Shown here: positions 39,158 through 52,210 of the stretch, piece by piece
Numbering within the stretch: position 1 is the first letter of the stretch
Layout of the letters: each line of letters begins with the position of its first letter
Assembly (NCBI RefSeq): GCF_963259705.1
Contig: NC_081846.1
Location: 96,112,641 to 96,176,640 of the forward strand
Origin: Myotis daubentonii
Lineage: Eukaryota; Chordata; Mammalia; Chiroptera; Vespertilionidae
DNA length: 64,000 nucleotides
Direction: 5' to 3'
Translations under genes and position numbers: made by a program
Notes under the pieces: model-generated
What the model saw: the letters and a program-made list of their open reading frames with translations, nothing else
The model's database searches: none
Told to the model about the DNA's origin: nothing

Positions 39158-40693
39158 CTGGTAATATTTACAACTCCGGGTACTTCCGGTGGCGTTTTCA
39201 CGGGACTGTGCTTTCAAATACTAAGTGTTCATGCTTACAGAGCTCAGAATTGGTGTCTAAACCCTTGGAATGACGCGAATAGTGCTTTTGTTTACAATTA
39301 AGGAGGACTGGCTTTGGCGTTTTTTTGTGTGAATCCGTTAAAATGGTGACGATTCCGGTAAATACTTCTAAGCAAACTGTCTAATTTCTGTAAAACTGTT
39401 AAAATACACAATGATAGTTCCCAGAAATGATTAAGAACGTGTAATAAACACCGCAAGTACACGTAAAAAGATTCTTACTACATTTACTGTCGTATTCAAT
39501 CACGGAGGTTTCCAGTGGAAAGGTGTGAAATGAAGAAAATACTTGGAATATTTACAACTCCGGGTACTTCCGGTGGCGTTTTCACGGGACTGTGCTTTCA
39601 AATACTAAGTGTTCATGCTTACAGAGCTCAGATTTGGTGTCTAAACCCTTGGAATGATGAGAATAGTGTTTCTGTTTACAATTAAGGAGGACTGGCTTTG
39701 GCGTTTTTTTGTGTGAATCAGTTAAAATGGTGACGATTCCGGTAAATACTTCTAAGCAAACTGTCTAATTTCTGTAAAACTGTTAAAATACACAATGATA
39801 GTTCCCAGAAATGATTAAGAACGTGTAATAAACCCGGCAAGTACACGTAAAAAGATTCTTAATACATTTACTGTCGTATTCAATCACATAGGTTTCCAGT
39901 GGAAAGCTGTGAAATGACGCAAATACTGGTAATATTTACAACTCTGGGTACTTCCAGTGGCGTTTTCACGGGACTGTGCTTTCAAATACTAAGTGTTCAT
40001 GCTTACAGAGCTCAGAATTGGTGTCTGAAGCCTTGGAATGACGAGAATAGTGTTTATGTTTACAATTAAGGAGGATTGGCTTTGGCGTTTTTTTGTGGGA
40101 ATCAGTTAAAATGGTGACGATTCCGGTAAATACTTCTAAGCAAACTGTCTAATTTTGGTAAAACTGTTAAAATACACAATGATAGTATCCAAAAATGATT
40201 AAGAACGTGTAAGAAACATCTCAAGTACACGTAAATAGATTCTTACTACATTTACTGTTGTATTCAATCACGGAGGTTTCCAGTGGAAAGCTCTGAAATG
40301 ACGCAAATACTGGTAATATTTACAACTCCGGGTGCTTCCGGTGGCGTTTTCACGGGACTGTGCTTTCAAATACTAAGTGTTCATGCTTACAGAGCTCAGA
40401 ATTGGTGTCTGAAGCCTTGGAATGACGAGAATAGTGTTTATGTTTACAATTAAGGAGGATTGGCTTTGGCGTTTTTTTGTGGGAATCAGTTAAAATGGTG
40501 ACGATTCCGGTAAATACTTCTAAGCAAACTGTCTAATTTTGGAAAAACTGTTAAAATACACAATGATAGTACCCAAAAATGATTAAGAACGTGTAAGAAA
40601 CACCTCAATTACACGTAAATAGATTCTTACTACATTTACTGTCGTATTCACTCACGGAGGTTTCCAGTGGAAAGCTGTGTAATGACGAATATA
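39158..40693. repeat. Nested tandem duplication, second copy (4 monomers, 1536 bp)
   Basis: Second copy of the A-v, N-v2, K-y2, K-x block. It is followed by N-z and Q-x, the order that follows the single copy at 33015-34550, which shows that the four-unit block was inserted into an otherwise shared arrangement. Confidence 0.88.
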
Positions 40694-42613
40694 CTGGTAA
40701 TATTTACAACTCCGGGTACTTCCGGTGGCGTTTTCACGGGACTGTGCTTTCAAATACTAAGTGTTCATGCTTACAGAGCTCAGATTTGGTGTCTAAACCC
40801 TTGGAATGATGAGAATAGTGTTTCTGTTTACAATTAAGGAGGACTGGCTTTGGCGTTTTTTTGTGTGAATCCGTTAAAATGGTGACGATTCCGGTAAATA
40901 CTTCTAAGCAAACTGTCTAATTTTGGTAAAACTGTTAAAATACACCATGATATTTCCCAGAAATGATTAAGAACGTGTAAGAAACACCTCAAGTACACGT
41001 AAATAGATTCTTCGTTCATTTACCGTCGTATTCAATCACGGAGGTTTCCAGTGGAAAGGTGTGAAATGAAGAAAATACTTGGAATATTTACAACTCCGGG
41101 TACTTCCGGTGGCGTTTTCACGGGACTGTGCTTTCAAATACTAAGTGTTCAGGCTTACAGAGCTCAGATTTGGTGTCTAAAGCCTTGGAATGACGAGAAT
41201 AGTGTTTATGTTTACAATTAAGGAGGATTGGCTTTGGCGTTTTTTTGTGGGAATCAGTTAAAATGGTGACGATTCCGGTAAATACTTCTAAGCAAACTGT
41301 CTAATTTTGGAAAAACTGTTAAAATACACAATGATAGTACCCAAAAATGATTAAGAACGTGTAAGAAACACCTCAATTACACGTAAATAGATTCTTACTA
41401 CATTTACTGTCGTATTCACTCACGGAGGTTTCCAGTGGAAAGCTGTGTAATGACGAATATACTGGTAATATTTACAACTCCGGGTACTTCCGGTGGCGTT
41501 TTCACGGGACTGTGCTTTCAAATACTAAGTGTTCATGCTTACAGAGCTCAGAATTGGTGTCTAAAGCCTTGGAATGACGCGAATAGTGCTTTTGTTTACA
41601 ATTAAGGAGGACTGGCTTTGGCGTTTTTTTGTGTGAATCCGTTAAAATGGTGACGATTCCGGTAAATACTTCTAAGCAAACTGTCTAATTTCTGTAAAAC
41701 TGTTAAAATACACAATGATAGTTCCCAGAAATGATTAAGAACGTGTAATAAACACCGCAAGTACACGTAAAAAGATTCTTACTACATTTACTGTTGTATT
41801 CAATCACGGAGGTTTCCAGTGGAAAGCTGTGAAATGACGCAAATACTGGTAATATGTACAACTCCGGGTGCTTCCGGTGGCGTTTTCACGGGACTGTGCT
41901 TTCAAATACTAAGTGTTCATGCTTACAGAGCTCAGAATTGGTGTCTGAAGCCTTGGAATGACGAGAATAGTGTTTATGTTTACAATTAAGGAGGATTGGC
42001 TTTGGCGTTTTTTTGTGGGAATCAGTTAAAATGGTGACGATTCCGGTAAATACTTCTAAGCAAACTGTCTAATTTTCGTAAAACTGTTAAAATACACAAT
42101 GATAGTATCCAAAAATGATTAAGAACGTGTAAGAAACATCTCAAGTACACGTAAATAGATTCTTACTACATTTACTGTTGTATTCAATCACGGAGGTTTC
42201 CAGTGGAAAGCTCTGAAATGACGCAAATACTTGTAATATTTACAACTCCGGGTGCTTCCGGTGGCGTTTTCACGGGACTGTGCTTTCAAATACTAAGTGT
42301 TCATGCTTACAGAGCTCAGAATTGGTGTCTGAAGCCTTGGAATGACGAGAATAGTGTTTATGTTTACAATTAAGGAGGATTGGCTTTGGCGTTTTTTTGT
42401 GGGAATCAGTTAAAATGGTGACGATTCCGGTAAATACTTCTAAGCAAACTGTCTAATTTTGGAAAAACTGTTAAAATACACAATGATAGTACCCAAAAAT
42501 GATTAAGAACGTGTAAGAAACACCTCAATTACACGTAAATAGATTCTTACTACATTTACTGTCGTATTCACTCACGGAGGTTTCCAGTGGAAAGCTGTGT
42601 AATGACGAATATA

Positions 42614-45600
42614 CTGGTAATATTTACAACTCCGGGTACTTCCGGTGGCGTTTTCACGGGACTGTGCTTTCAAATACTAAGTGTTCATGCTTACAGAGCT
42701 CAGATTTGGTGTCTAAACCCTTGGAATGATGAGAATAGTGTTTCTGTTTACAATTAAGGAGGACTGGCTTTGGCGTTTTTTTGTGTGAATCCGTTAAAAT
42801 GGTGACGATTCCGGTAAATACTTCTAAGCAAACTGTCTAATTTTGGTAAAACTGTTAAAATACACCATGATATTTCCCAGAAATGATTAAGAACGTGTAA
42901 GAAACACCTCAAGTACACGTAAATAGATTCTTCGTTCATTTACCGTCGTATTCAATCACGGAGGTTTCCAGTGGAAAGGTGTGAAATGAAGAAAATACTT
43001 GGAATATTTACAACTCCGGGTACTTCCGGTGGCGTTTTCACGGGACTGTGCTTTCAAATACTAAGTGTTCAGGCTTACAGAGCTCAGATTTGGTGTCTAA
43101 AGCCTTGGAATGACGAGAATAGTGTTTATGTTTACAATTAAGGAGGATTGGCTTTGGCGTTTTTTTGTGGGAATCAGTTAAAATGGTGACGATTCCGGTA
43201 AATACTTCTAAGCAAACTGTCTAATTTTGGAAAAACTGTTAAAATACACAATGATAGTACCCAAAAATGATTAAGAACGTGTAAGAAACACCTCAATTAC
43301 ACGTAAATAGATTCTTACTACATTTACTGTCGTATTCACTCACGGAGGTTTCCAGTGGAAAGCTGTGAAATGACGCAAATACTGGTAATATTTACAACTC
43401 CGGGTGCTTCCGGTGGCGTTTTCACGGGACTGTGCTTTCAAATACTAAGTGTTCATGCTTACAGAGCTCAGAATTGGTGTCTGAAGCCTTGGAATGACGA
43501 GAATAGTGTTTATGTTTACAATTAAGGAGGATTGGCTTTGGCGTTTTTTTGTGGGAATCAGTTAAAATGGTGACGATTCCGGTAAATACTTCTAAGCAAA
43601 CTGTCTAATTTTGGTAAAACTGTTAAAATACACAATGATAGTACCCAAAAATGATTAAGAACGTGTAAGAAACACCTCAAGTACACGTAAATAGATTCTT
43701 ACTACATTTACTGTTGTATTCAATCACGGAGGTTTCCAGTGGAAAGCTGTGAAATGACGAAAATACTGGTAATATTTACAACTCTGGGTACTTCCAGTGG
43801 CGTTTTCACGGGACTGTGCTTTCAAATACTAAGTGTTCAGGCTTACAGAGCTCAGATTTGGTGTCTAAAGCCTTGGAATGACGAGAATAGTGTTTATGTT
43901 TACAATTAAGGAGGATTGGCTTTGGCGTTTTTTTGTGGGAATCAGTTAAAATGGTGACGATTCCGGTAAATACTTCTAAGCAAACTGTCTAATTTTGGAA
44001 AAACTGTTAAAATACACAATGATAGTACCCAAAAATGATTAAGAACGTGTAAGAAACACCTCAATTACACGTAAATAGATTCTTACTACATTTACTGTCG
44101 TATTCACTCACGGAGGTTTCCAGTGGAAAGCTGTGTAATGACGAATATACTGGTAATATTTACAACTCCGGGTACTTCCGGTGGCGTTTTCACGGGACTG
44201 TGCTTTCAAATACTAAGTGTTCATGCTTACAGAGCTCAGAATTGGTGTCTAAAGCCTTGGAATGACGCGAATAGTGCTTTTGTTTACAATTAAGGAGGAC
44301 TGGCTTTGGCGTTTTTTTGTGTGAATCCGTTAAAATGGTGACGATTCCGGTAAATACTTCTAAGCAAACTGTCTAATTTCTGTAAAACTGTTAAAATACA
44401 CAATGATAGTTCCCAGAAATGATTAAGAACGTGTAATAAACACCGCAAGTACACGTAAAAAGATTCTTACTACATTTACTGTCGTATTCAATCACGGAGG
44501 TTTCCAGTGGAAAGGTGTGAAATGAAGAAAATACTTGGAATATTTACAACTCCGGGTACTTCCGGTGGCGTTTTCACGGGACTGTGCTTTCAAATACTAA
44601 GTGTTCAGGCTTACAGAGCTCAGATTTGGTGTCTGAAGCCTTGGAATGACGAGAATAGTGTTTATGTTTACAATTAAGGAGGACTGGCTTTGGCGTTTTT
44701 TTGTGTGAATCCGTTAAAATGGTGACGATTCCGGTAAATACTTCTAAGCAAACTGTCTAATTTTGGTAAAACTGTTAAAATACACAATGATAGTATCCAA
44801 AAATGATTAAGAACGTGTAAGAAACATCTCAAGTACACGTAAATAGATTCTTACTACATTTACTGTTGTATTCAATCACGGAGGTTTCCAGTGGAAAGCT
44901 GTGAAATGACGCAAATACTGGTAATATTTACAACTCCGGGTGCTTCCGGTGGCGTTTTCACGGGACTGTGCTTTCAAATACTAAGTGTTCATGCTTACAG
45001 AGCTCAGAATTGGTGTCTGAAGCCTTGGAATGACGAGAATAGTGTTTATGTTTACAATTAAGGAGGATTGGCTTTGGCGTTTTTTTGTGGGAATCAGTTA
45101 AAATGGTGACGATTCCGGTAAATACTTCTAAGCAAACTGTCTAATTTTCGTAAAACTGTTAAAATACACAATGATAGTATCCAAAAATGATTAAGAACGT
45201 GTAAGAAACATCTCAAGTACACGTAAATAGATTCTTACTACATTTACTGTTGTATTCAATCACGGAGGTTTCCAGTGGAAAGCTCTGAAATGACGCAAAT
45301 ACTTGTAATATTTACAACTCCGGGTGCTTCCGGTGGCGTTTTCACGGGACTGTGCTTTCAAATACTAAGTGTTCATGCTTACAGAGCTCAGAATTGGTGT
45401 CTGAAGCCTTGGAATGACGAGAATAGTGTTTATGTTTACAATTAAGGAGGATTGGCTTTGGCGTTTTTTTGTGGGAATCAGTTAAAATGGTGACGATTCC
45501 GGTAAATACTTCTAAGCAAACTGTCTAATTTTGGAAAAACTGTTAAAATACACAATGATAGTACCCAAAAATGATTAAGAACGTGTAAGAAACACCTCAA

Positions 45601-45685
45601 TTACACGTAAATAGATTCTTACTACATTTACTGTCGTATTCACTCACGGAGGTTTCCAGTGGAAAGCTGTGTAATGACGAATATA
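42614..45685. repeat. 8-mer module (3072 bp) with a two-monomer insertion
   Basis: Units start at 42614 (N-z), 42998 (Q-x), 43382 (K-x2), 43766 (Q-x with a CTGGG/CCAGTGG start), 44150 (A'-v), 44534 (QK-y2), 44918 (K-y2) and 45302 (K-x). The six-unit version of this module is 34551-36853. Here the 42998 unit ends with GACGCAAATACTGG instead of GACGAATATACTGG. A K-x2 unit follows, and the 43766 unit then switches from the start of a z-class unit back to the Q left half. This is the pattern of a two-monomer insertion at matched positions. Confidence 0.86.
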
Positions 45686-47220
45686 CTGGTAATATTTACA
45701 ACTCCGGGTACTTCCGGTGGCGTTTTCACGGGACTGTGCTTTCAAATACTAAGTGTTCATGCTTACAGAGCTCAGATTTGGTGTCTAAACCCTTGGAATG
45801 ATGAGAATAGTGTTTCTGTTTACAATTAAGGAGGACTGGCTTTGGCGTTTTTTTGTGTGAATCCGTTAAAATGGTGACGATTCCGGTAAATACTTCTAAG
45901 CAAACTGTCTAATTTTGGTAAAACTGTTAAAATACACCATGATATTTCCCAGAAATGATTAAGAACGTGTAAGAAACACCTCAAGTACACGTAAATAGAT
46001 TCTTCGTTCATTTACCGTCGTATTCAATCACGGAGGTTTCCAGTGGAAAGGTGTGAAATGAAGAAAATACTTGGAATATTTACAACTCCGGGTACTTCCG
46101 GTGGCGTTTTCACGGGACTGTGCTTTCAAATACTAAGTGTTCAGGCTTACAGAGCTCAGATTTGGTGTCTAAAGCCTTGGAATGACGAGAATAGTGTTTA
46201 TGTTTACAATTAAGGAGGATTGGCTTTGGCGTTTTTTTGTGGGAATCAGTTAAAATGGTGACGATTCCGGTAAATACTTCTAAGCAAACTGTCTAATTTT
46301 GGAAAAACTGTTAAAATACACAATGATAGTACCCAAAAATGATTAAGAACGTGTAAGAAACACCTCAATTACACGTAAATAGATTCTTACTACATTTACT
46401 GTCGTATTCACTCACGGAGGTTTCCAGTGGAAAGCTGTGTAATGACGAATATACTGGTAATATTTACAACTCCGGGTACTTCCGGTGGCGTTTTCACGGG
46501 ACTGTGCTTTCAAATACTAAGTGTTCATGCTTACAGAGCTCAGAATTGGTGTCTAAAGCCTTGGAATGACGCGAATAGTGCTTTTGTTTACAATTAAGGA
46601 GGACTGGCTTTGGCGTTTTTTTGTGTGAATCCGTTAAAATGGTGACGATTCCGGTAAATACTTTTAAGCAAACTGTCTAATTTCTGTAAAACTGTTAAAA
46701 TACACAATGATAGTTCCCAGAAATGATTAAGACCGTGTAATAAACACCGCAAGTACACGTAAAAAGATTCTTACTACATTTACTGTCGTATTCAATCACG
46801 GCGGTTTCCAGTGGAAAGGTGTGAAATGAAGAAAATACTTGGAATATTTACAACTCCGGGTACTTCCGGTGGCGTTTTCACGGGACTGTGCTTTCAAATA
46901 CTAAGTGTTCATGCTTGCAGAGCTCAGATTTGGTGTCTAAACCCTTGGAATGATGAGAATAGTGTTTCTGTTTACAATTAAGGAGGACTGGCTTTGGCGT
47001 TTTTTTGTGTGAATCCGTTAAAATGGTGACGATTCCGGTAAATACTTCTAAGCAAACTGTCTAATTTTGGTAAAACTGTTAAAATACACATTGGTAGTAC
47101 CAAAAATAATTAAGAACGTGTACCAAACACCTCAAGTACACGTAAATAGATTCTTACTACATTTACTGTCGTATTCACTCACGGAGGTTTCCAGTGGAAA
47201 GCTGTGAAATGACGCAAATA
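45686..47220. repeat. Four linking monomers (N-z, Q-x, A'-v, N-w)
   Basis: Units start at 45686 (N-z), 46070 (Q-x), 46454 (A'-v) and 46838 (N-w). They continue the long-range order from the 44918 and 45302 units into the following 13-mer. The 46454 unit carries a small cluster of private changes (CTTTTAAGC, GACCGTG, CACGGCGG) and the next has GCTTGCAG, in contrast to the nearly unmarked stretch just upstream. Confidence 0.85.
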
Positions 47221-50200
47221 CTGGTAATATTTACAACTCCGGGTGCTTCCGGTGGCGTTTTCACGGGACTGTGCTTTCAAATACTAAGTGTTCATGCTTA
47301 CAGAGCTCAGAATTGGTGTCTGAAGCCTTGGAATGACGAGAATAGTGTTTATGTTTACAATTAAGGAGGATTGGCTTTGGCGTTTTTTTGTGGGAATCAG
47401 TTAAAATGGTGACGATTCCGGTAAATACTTCTAAGCAAACTGTCTAATTTTGGTAAAACTGTTAAAATACACAATGATAGTACCCAAAAATGATTAAGAA
47501 CGTGTAAGAAACACCTCAAGTACACGTAAATAGATTCTTACTACATTTACTGTTGTATTCAATCACGGAGGTTTCCAGTGGAAAGCTGTGAAATGACGAA
47601 AATACTGGTAATATTTACAACTCTGGGTACTTCCAGTGGCGTTTTCACGGGACTGTGCTTTCAAATACTAAGTGTTCATGCTTACAGAGCTTAGAATTGG
47701 TGTCTGAAGCCTTGGAATGACGAGAATAGTGTTTATGTTTACAATTAAGGAGGATTGGCTTTGGCGTTTTTTTGTGTGAATCAGTTAAAATGGTGACGAT
47801 TCCGGTAAATACTTCTAAGCAAACTGTCTAATTTTGGTAAAACTGTTAAAATACACCATGATATTTCCCAGAAATGATTAAGAACGTGTAAGAACCACCT
47901 CAAGTACACGTAAATAGATTCTTCGTTCATTTACCGTCGTATTCAATCACGGAGGTTTCCAGTGGAAAGGTGTGAAATGAAGAAAATACTTGGAATATTT
48001 ACAACTCCGGGTACTTCCGGTGGCGTTTTCACGGGACTGTGCTTTCAAATACTAAGTGTTCATGCTTACAGAGCTCAGAATTGGTGTCTGAAGCCTTGGA
48101 ATGACGAGAATAGTGTTTATGTTTACAATTAAGGAGGATTGGCTTTGGCGTTTTTTTGTGGGAATCAGTTAAAATGGTGACGATTCCGGTAAATACTTCT
48201 AAGCAAACTGTCTAATTTTGGTAAAACTGTTAAAATACACAATGATAGTATCCAAAAATGATTAAGAACGTGTAAGAAACATCTGAAGTACACGTAAATA
48301 GATTCTTACTACATTTACTGTTGTATTCAATCACGAAGGTTTCCAGTGGAAAGCTGTGAAATGACGAATATACTGGTAATATTTACAACTCCGGGTACTT
48401 CCGGTGGCGTTTTCACGGGACTGTGCTTTCAAATACTAAGTGTTCATGCTTACAGAGCTCAGAATTGGTGTCTAAAGCCTTGGAATGACGCGAATAGTGC
48501 TTTTGTTTACAATTAAGGAGGACTGGCTTTGGCGTTTTTTTGTGTGAATCCGTTAAAATGGTGACGATTCCGGTAAATACTTCTAAGCAAACTGTCTAAT
48601 TTCTGTAAAACTGTTAAAATACACAATGATAGTTCCCAGAAATGATTAAGAACGTGTAATAAACACCGCAAGTACACGTAAAAAGATTCTTACTACATTT
48701 ACTGTCGTATTCAATCACGGAGGTTTCCAGTGGAAAGGTGTGAAATGAAGAAAATACTTGGAATATTTACAACTCCGGGTACTTCCGGTGGCGTTTTCAC
48801 GGGACTGTGCTTTCAAATACTAAGTGTTCATGCTTACAGAGCTCAGATTTGGTGTCTAAACCCTTGGAATGATGAGAATAGTGTTTCTGTTTACAATTAA
48901 GGAGGACTGGCTTTGGCGTTTTTTTGTGTGAATCCGTTAAAATGGTGACGATTCCGGTAAATACTTCTAAGCAAACTGTCTAATTTCTGTAAAACTGTTA
49001 AAATACACAATGATAGTTCCCAGAAATGATTAAGAACGTGTAATAAACCCCGCAAGTACACGTAAAAAGATTCTTACTACATTTACTGTCGTATTCAATC
49101 ACATAGGTTTCCAGTGGAAAGCTGTGAAATGACGCAAATACTGGTAATATTTACAACTCTGGGTACTTCCAGTGGCGTTTTCACGGGACTGTGCTTTCAA
49201 ATACTAAGTGTTCATGCTTACAGAGCTCAGAATTGGTGTCTGAAGCCTTGGAATGACGAGAATAGTGTTTATGTTTACAATTAAGGAGGATTGGCTTTGG
49301 CGTTTTTTTGTGTGAATCAGTTAAAATGGTGACGATTCCGGTAAATACTTCTAAGCAAACTGTCTAATTTTGGTAAAACTGTTAAAATACACCATGATAT
49401 TTCCCAGAAATGATTAAGAACGTGTAAGAACCACCTCAAGTACACGTAAATAGATTCTTCGTTCATTTACCGTCGTATTCAATCACGGAGGTTTCCAGTG
49501 GAAAGGTGTGAAATGAAGAAAATACTTGGAATATTTACAACTCCGGGTACTTCCGGTGGCGTTTTCACGGGACTGTGCTTTCAAATACTAAGTGTTCAGG
49601 CTTACAGAGCTCAGATTTGGTGTCTGAAGCCTTGGAATGACGAGAATAGTGTTTATGTTTACAATTAAGGAGGACTGGCTTTGGCGTTTTTTTGTGTGAA
49701 TCCGTTAAAATGGTGACGATTCCGGTAAATACTTCTAAGCAAACTGTCTAATTTTGGTAAAACTGTTAAAATACACAATGATAGTATCCAAAAATGATTA
49801 AGAACGTGTAAGAAACATCTCAAGTACACGTAAATAGATTCTTACTACATTTACTGTTGTATTCAATCACGGAGGTTTCCAGTGGAAAGCTGTGAAATGA
49901 CGCAAATACTGGTAATATTTACAACTCCGGGTGCTTCCGGTGGCGTTTTCACGGGACTGTGCTTTCAAATACTAAGTGTTCATGCTTACAGAGCTCAGAA
50001 TTGGTGTCTGAAGCCTTGGAATGACGAGAATAGTGTTTATGTTTACAATTAAGGAGGATTGGCTTTGGCGTTTTTTTGTGGGAATCAGTTAAAATGGTGA
50101 CGATTCCGGTAAATACTTCTAAGCAAACTGTCTAATTTTGGACAAACTTTTAAAATACACAATGATAGTACCCAAAAATGATTAAGAACGTGTAAGAAAC

Positions 50201-52210
50201 ACCTCAATTACACGTAAATAGATTCTTACTACATTTACTGTCGTATTCACTCACGGAGGTTTCCAGTGGAAAGCTGTGTAATGACGAATATACTGGTAAT
50301 ATTTACAACTCCGGGTACTTCCGGTGGCGTTTTCACGGGACTGTGCTTTCAAATACTAAGTGTTCATGCTTACAGAGCTCAGAATTGGTGTCTAAACCCT
50401 TGGAATGACGCGAATAGTGCTTTTGTTTACAATTAAGGAGGACTGGCTTTGGCGTTTTTTTGTGTGAATCCGTTAAAATGGTGACGATTCCGGTAAATAC
50501 TTCTAAGCAAACTGTCTAATTTCTGTAAAACTGTTAAAATACACAATGATAGTTCCCAGAAATGATTAAGAACGTGTAATAAACACCGCAAGTACACGTA
50601 AAAAGATTCTTACTACATTTACTGTCGTATTCAATCACGGAGGTTTCCAGTGGAAAGGTGTGAAATGAAGAAAATACTTGGAATATTTACAACTCCGGGT
50701 ACTTCCGGTGGCGTTTTCACGGGACTGTGCTTTCAAATACTAAGTGTTCATGCTTACAGAGCTCAGATTTGGTGTCTAAACCCTTGGAATGGTGAGAATA
50801 GTGTTTCTGTTTACAATTAAGGAGGACTGGCTTTGGCGTTTTTTTGTGTGAATCCGTTAAAATGGTGACGATTCCGGTAAATACTTCTAAGCAAACTGTC
50901 TAATTTTGGTAAAACTGTTAAAATACACATTGGTAGTACCAAAAATAATTAAGAACGTGTACCAAACACCTCAAGTACACGTAAATAGATTCTTACTACA
51001 TTTACTGTCGTATTCACTCACGGAGGTTTCCAGTGGAAAGCTGTGAAATGACGCAAATACTGGTAATATTTACAACTCCGGGTGCTTCCGGTGGCGTTTT
51101 CATGGGACTGTGCTTTCAAATACTAAGTGTTCATGCTTACAGAGCTCAGAATTGGTGTCTGAAGCCTTGGAATGACGAGAATAGTGTTTATGTTTACAAT
51201 TAAGGAGGATTGGCTTTGGCGTTTTTTTGTGGGAATCAGTTAAAATGGTGACGATTCCGGTAAATACTTCTAAGCAAACTGTCTAATTTTGGTAAAACTG
51301 TTAAAATACACAATGATAGTACCCAAAAATGATTAAGAACGTGTAAGCAACACCTCAAGTACACGTAAATAGATTCTTACTACATTTACTGTTGTATTCA
51401 ATCACGGAGGTTTCCAGTGAAAAGCTGTGAAATGACGAAAATACTGGTAATATTTACAACTCTGGGTACTTCCAGTGGCGTTTTCACGGGACTGTGCTTT
51501 CAAATACTAAGTGTTCATGCTTACAGAGCTTAGAATTGGTGTCTGAAGCCTTGGAATGACGAGAATAGTTTTTATGTTTACAATTAAGGAGGATTGGCTT
51601 TGGCGTTTTTTTGTGTGAATCAGTTAAAATGGTGACGATTCCGGTAAATACTTCTAAGCAAACTGTCTAATTTTGGTAAAACTGTTAAAATACACCATGA
51701 TATTTCCCAGAAATGATTAAGAACGTGTAAGAAACACCTCAAGTACACGTAAATAGATTCTTCGTTCATTTACCGTCGTATTCAATCACGGAGGTTTCCA
51801 GTGGAATGGTGTGAAATGAAGAAAATACTTGTAATATTTACAACTCCGGGTACTTCCGGTGGCGTTTTCACGGGACTGTGCTTTCAAATACTAAGTGTTC
51901 ATGCTTACAGAGCTCAGAATTGGTGTCTGAAGCCTTGGAATGACGAGAATAGTGTTTATGTTTACAATTAAGGAGGATTGGCTTTGGCGTTTTTTTGTGG
52001 GAATCAGTTAAAATGGTGACGATTCCGGTAAATACTTCTAAGCAAACTGTCTAATTTTGGTAAAACTGTTAAAATACACATTGGTAGTACCAAAAATAAT
52101 TAAGAACGTGTACCAAACACCTCAAGTACACGTAAATAGATTCTTACTACATTTACTGTCGTATTCACTCACGGAGGTTTCCAGTGGAAAGCTGTGAAAT
52201 GACGCAAATA
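47221..52210. repeat. 13-mer higher-order repeat, copy A (4990 bp)
   Basis: Units start at 47221 (K-x2), 47605 (K*-z), 47989 (K-y3), 48373 (A'-v), 48757 (N-v2), 49141 (K-z), 49525 (QK-y2), 49909 (K-x), 50293 (A-v), 50677 (N-w), 51060 (K-x2), 51444 (K*-z) and 51828 (K-w). The next 13 units repeat the order. Markers shared only between the two copies include GGACAAAC (50140s and 55130s), GTAAGCAAC (51340s and 56330s) and, near those sites, AGTTTTTATG. The final unit is a chimera with a w right half where copy B has y2. Confidence 0.92.

Larger units (their letters stand above)
37238..42613. repeat. 14-mer relative of the preceding 12-mer, with a nested 4-mer duplication
   Basis: Units start at 37238 (I-y), 37622 (A-v), 38006 (N-v2), 38390 (K-y2), 38774 (K-x), 39158 (A-v), 39542 (N-v2), 39926 (K-y2), 40310 (K-x), 40694 (N-z), 41078 (Q-x), 41462 (A'-v), 41846 (K-y2) and 42230 (K-x). 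The block 37622-39157 is repeated as 39158-40693, including CTTAATAC in both v2 units. The QK-y2 unit expected after A'-v is missing: the 41462 unit starts as A'-v but ends TTGTATTCAATCACGG and GACGCAAATACTGG, so one monomer was lost by fusion. Confidence 0.9.
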
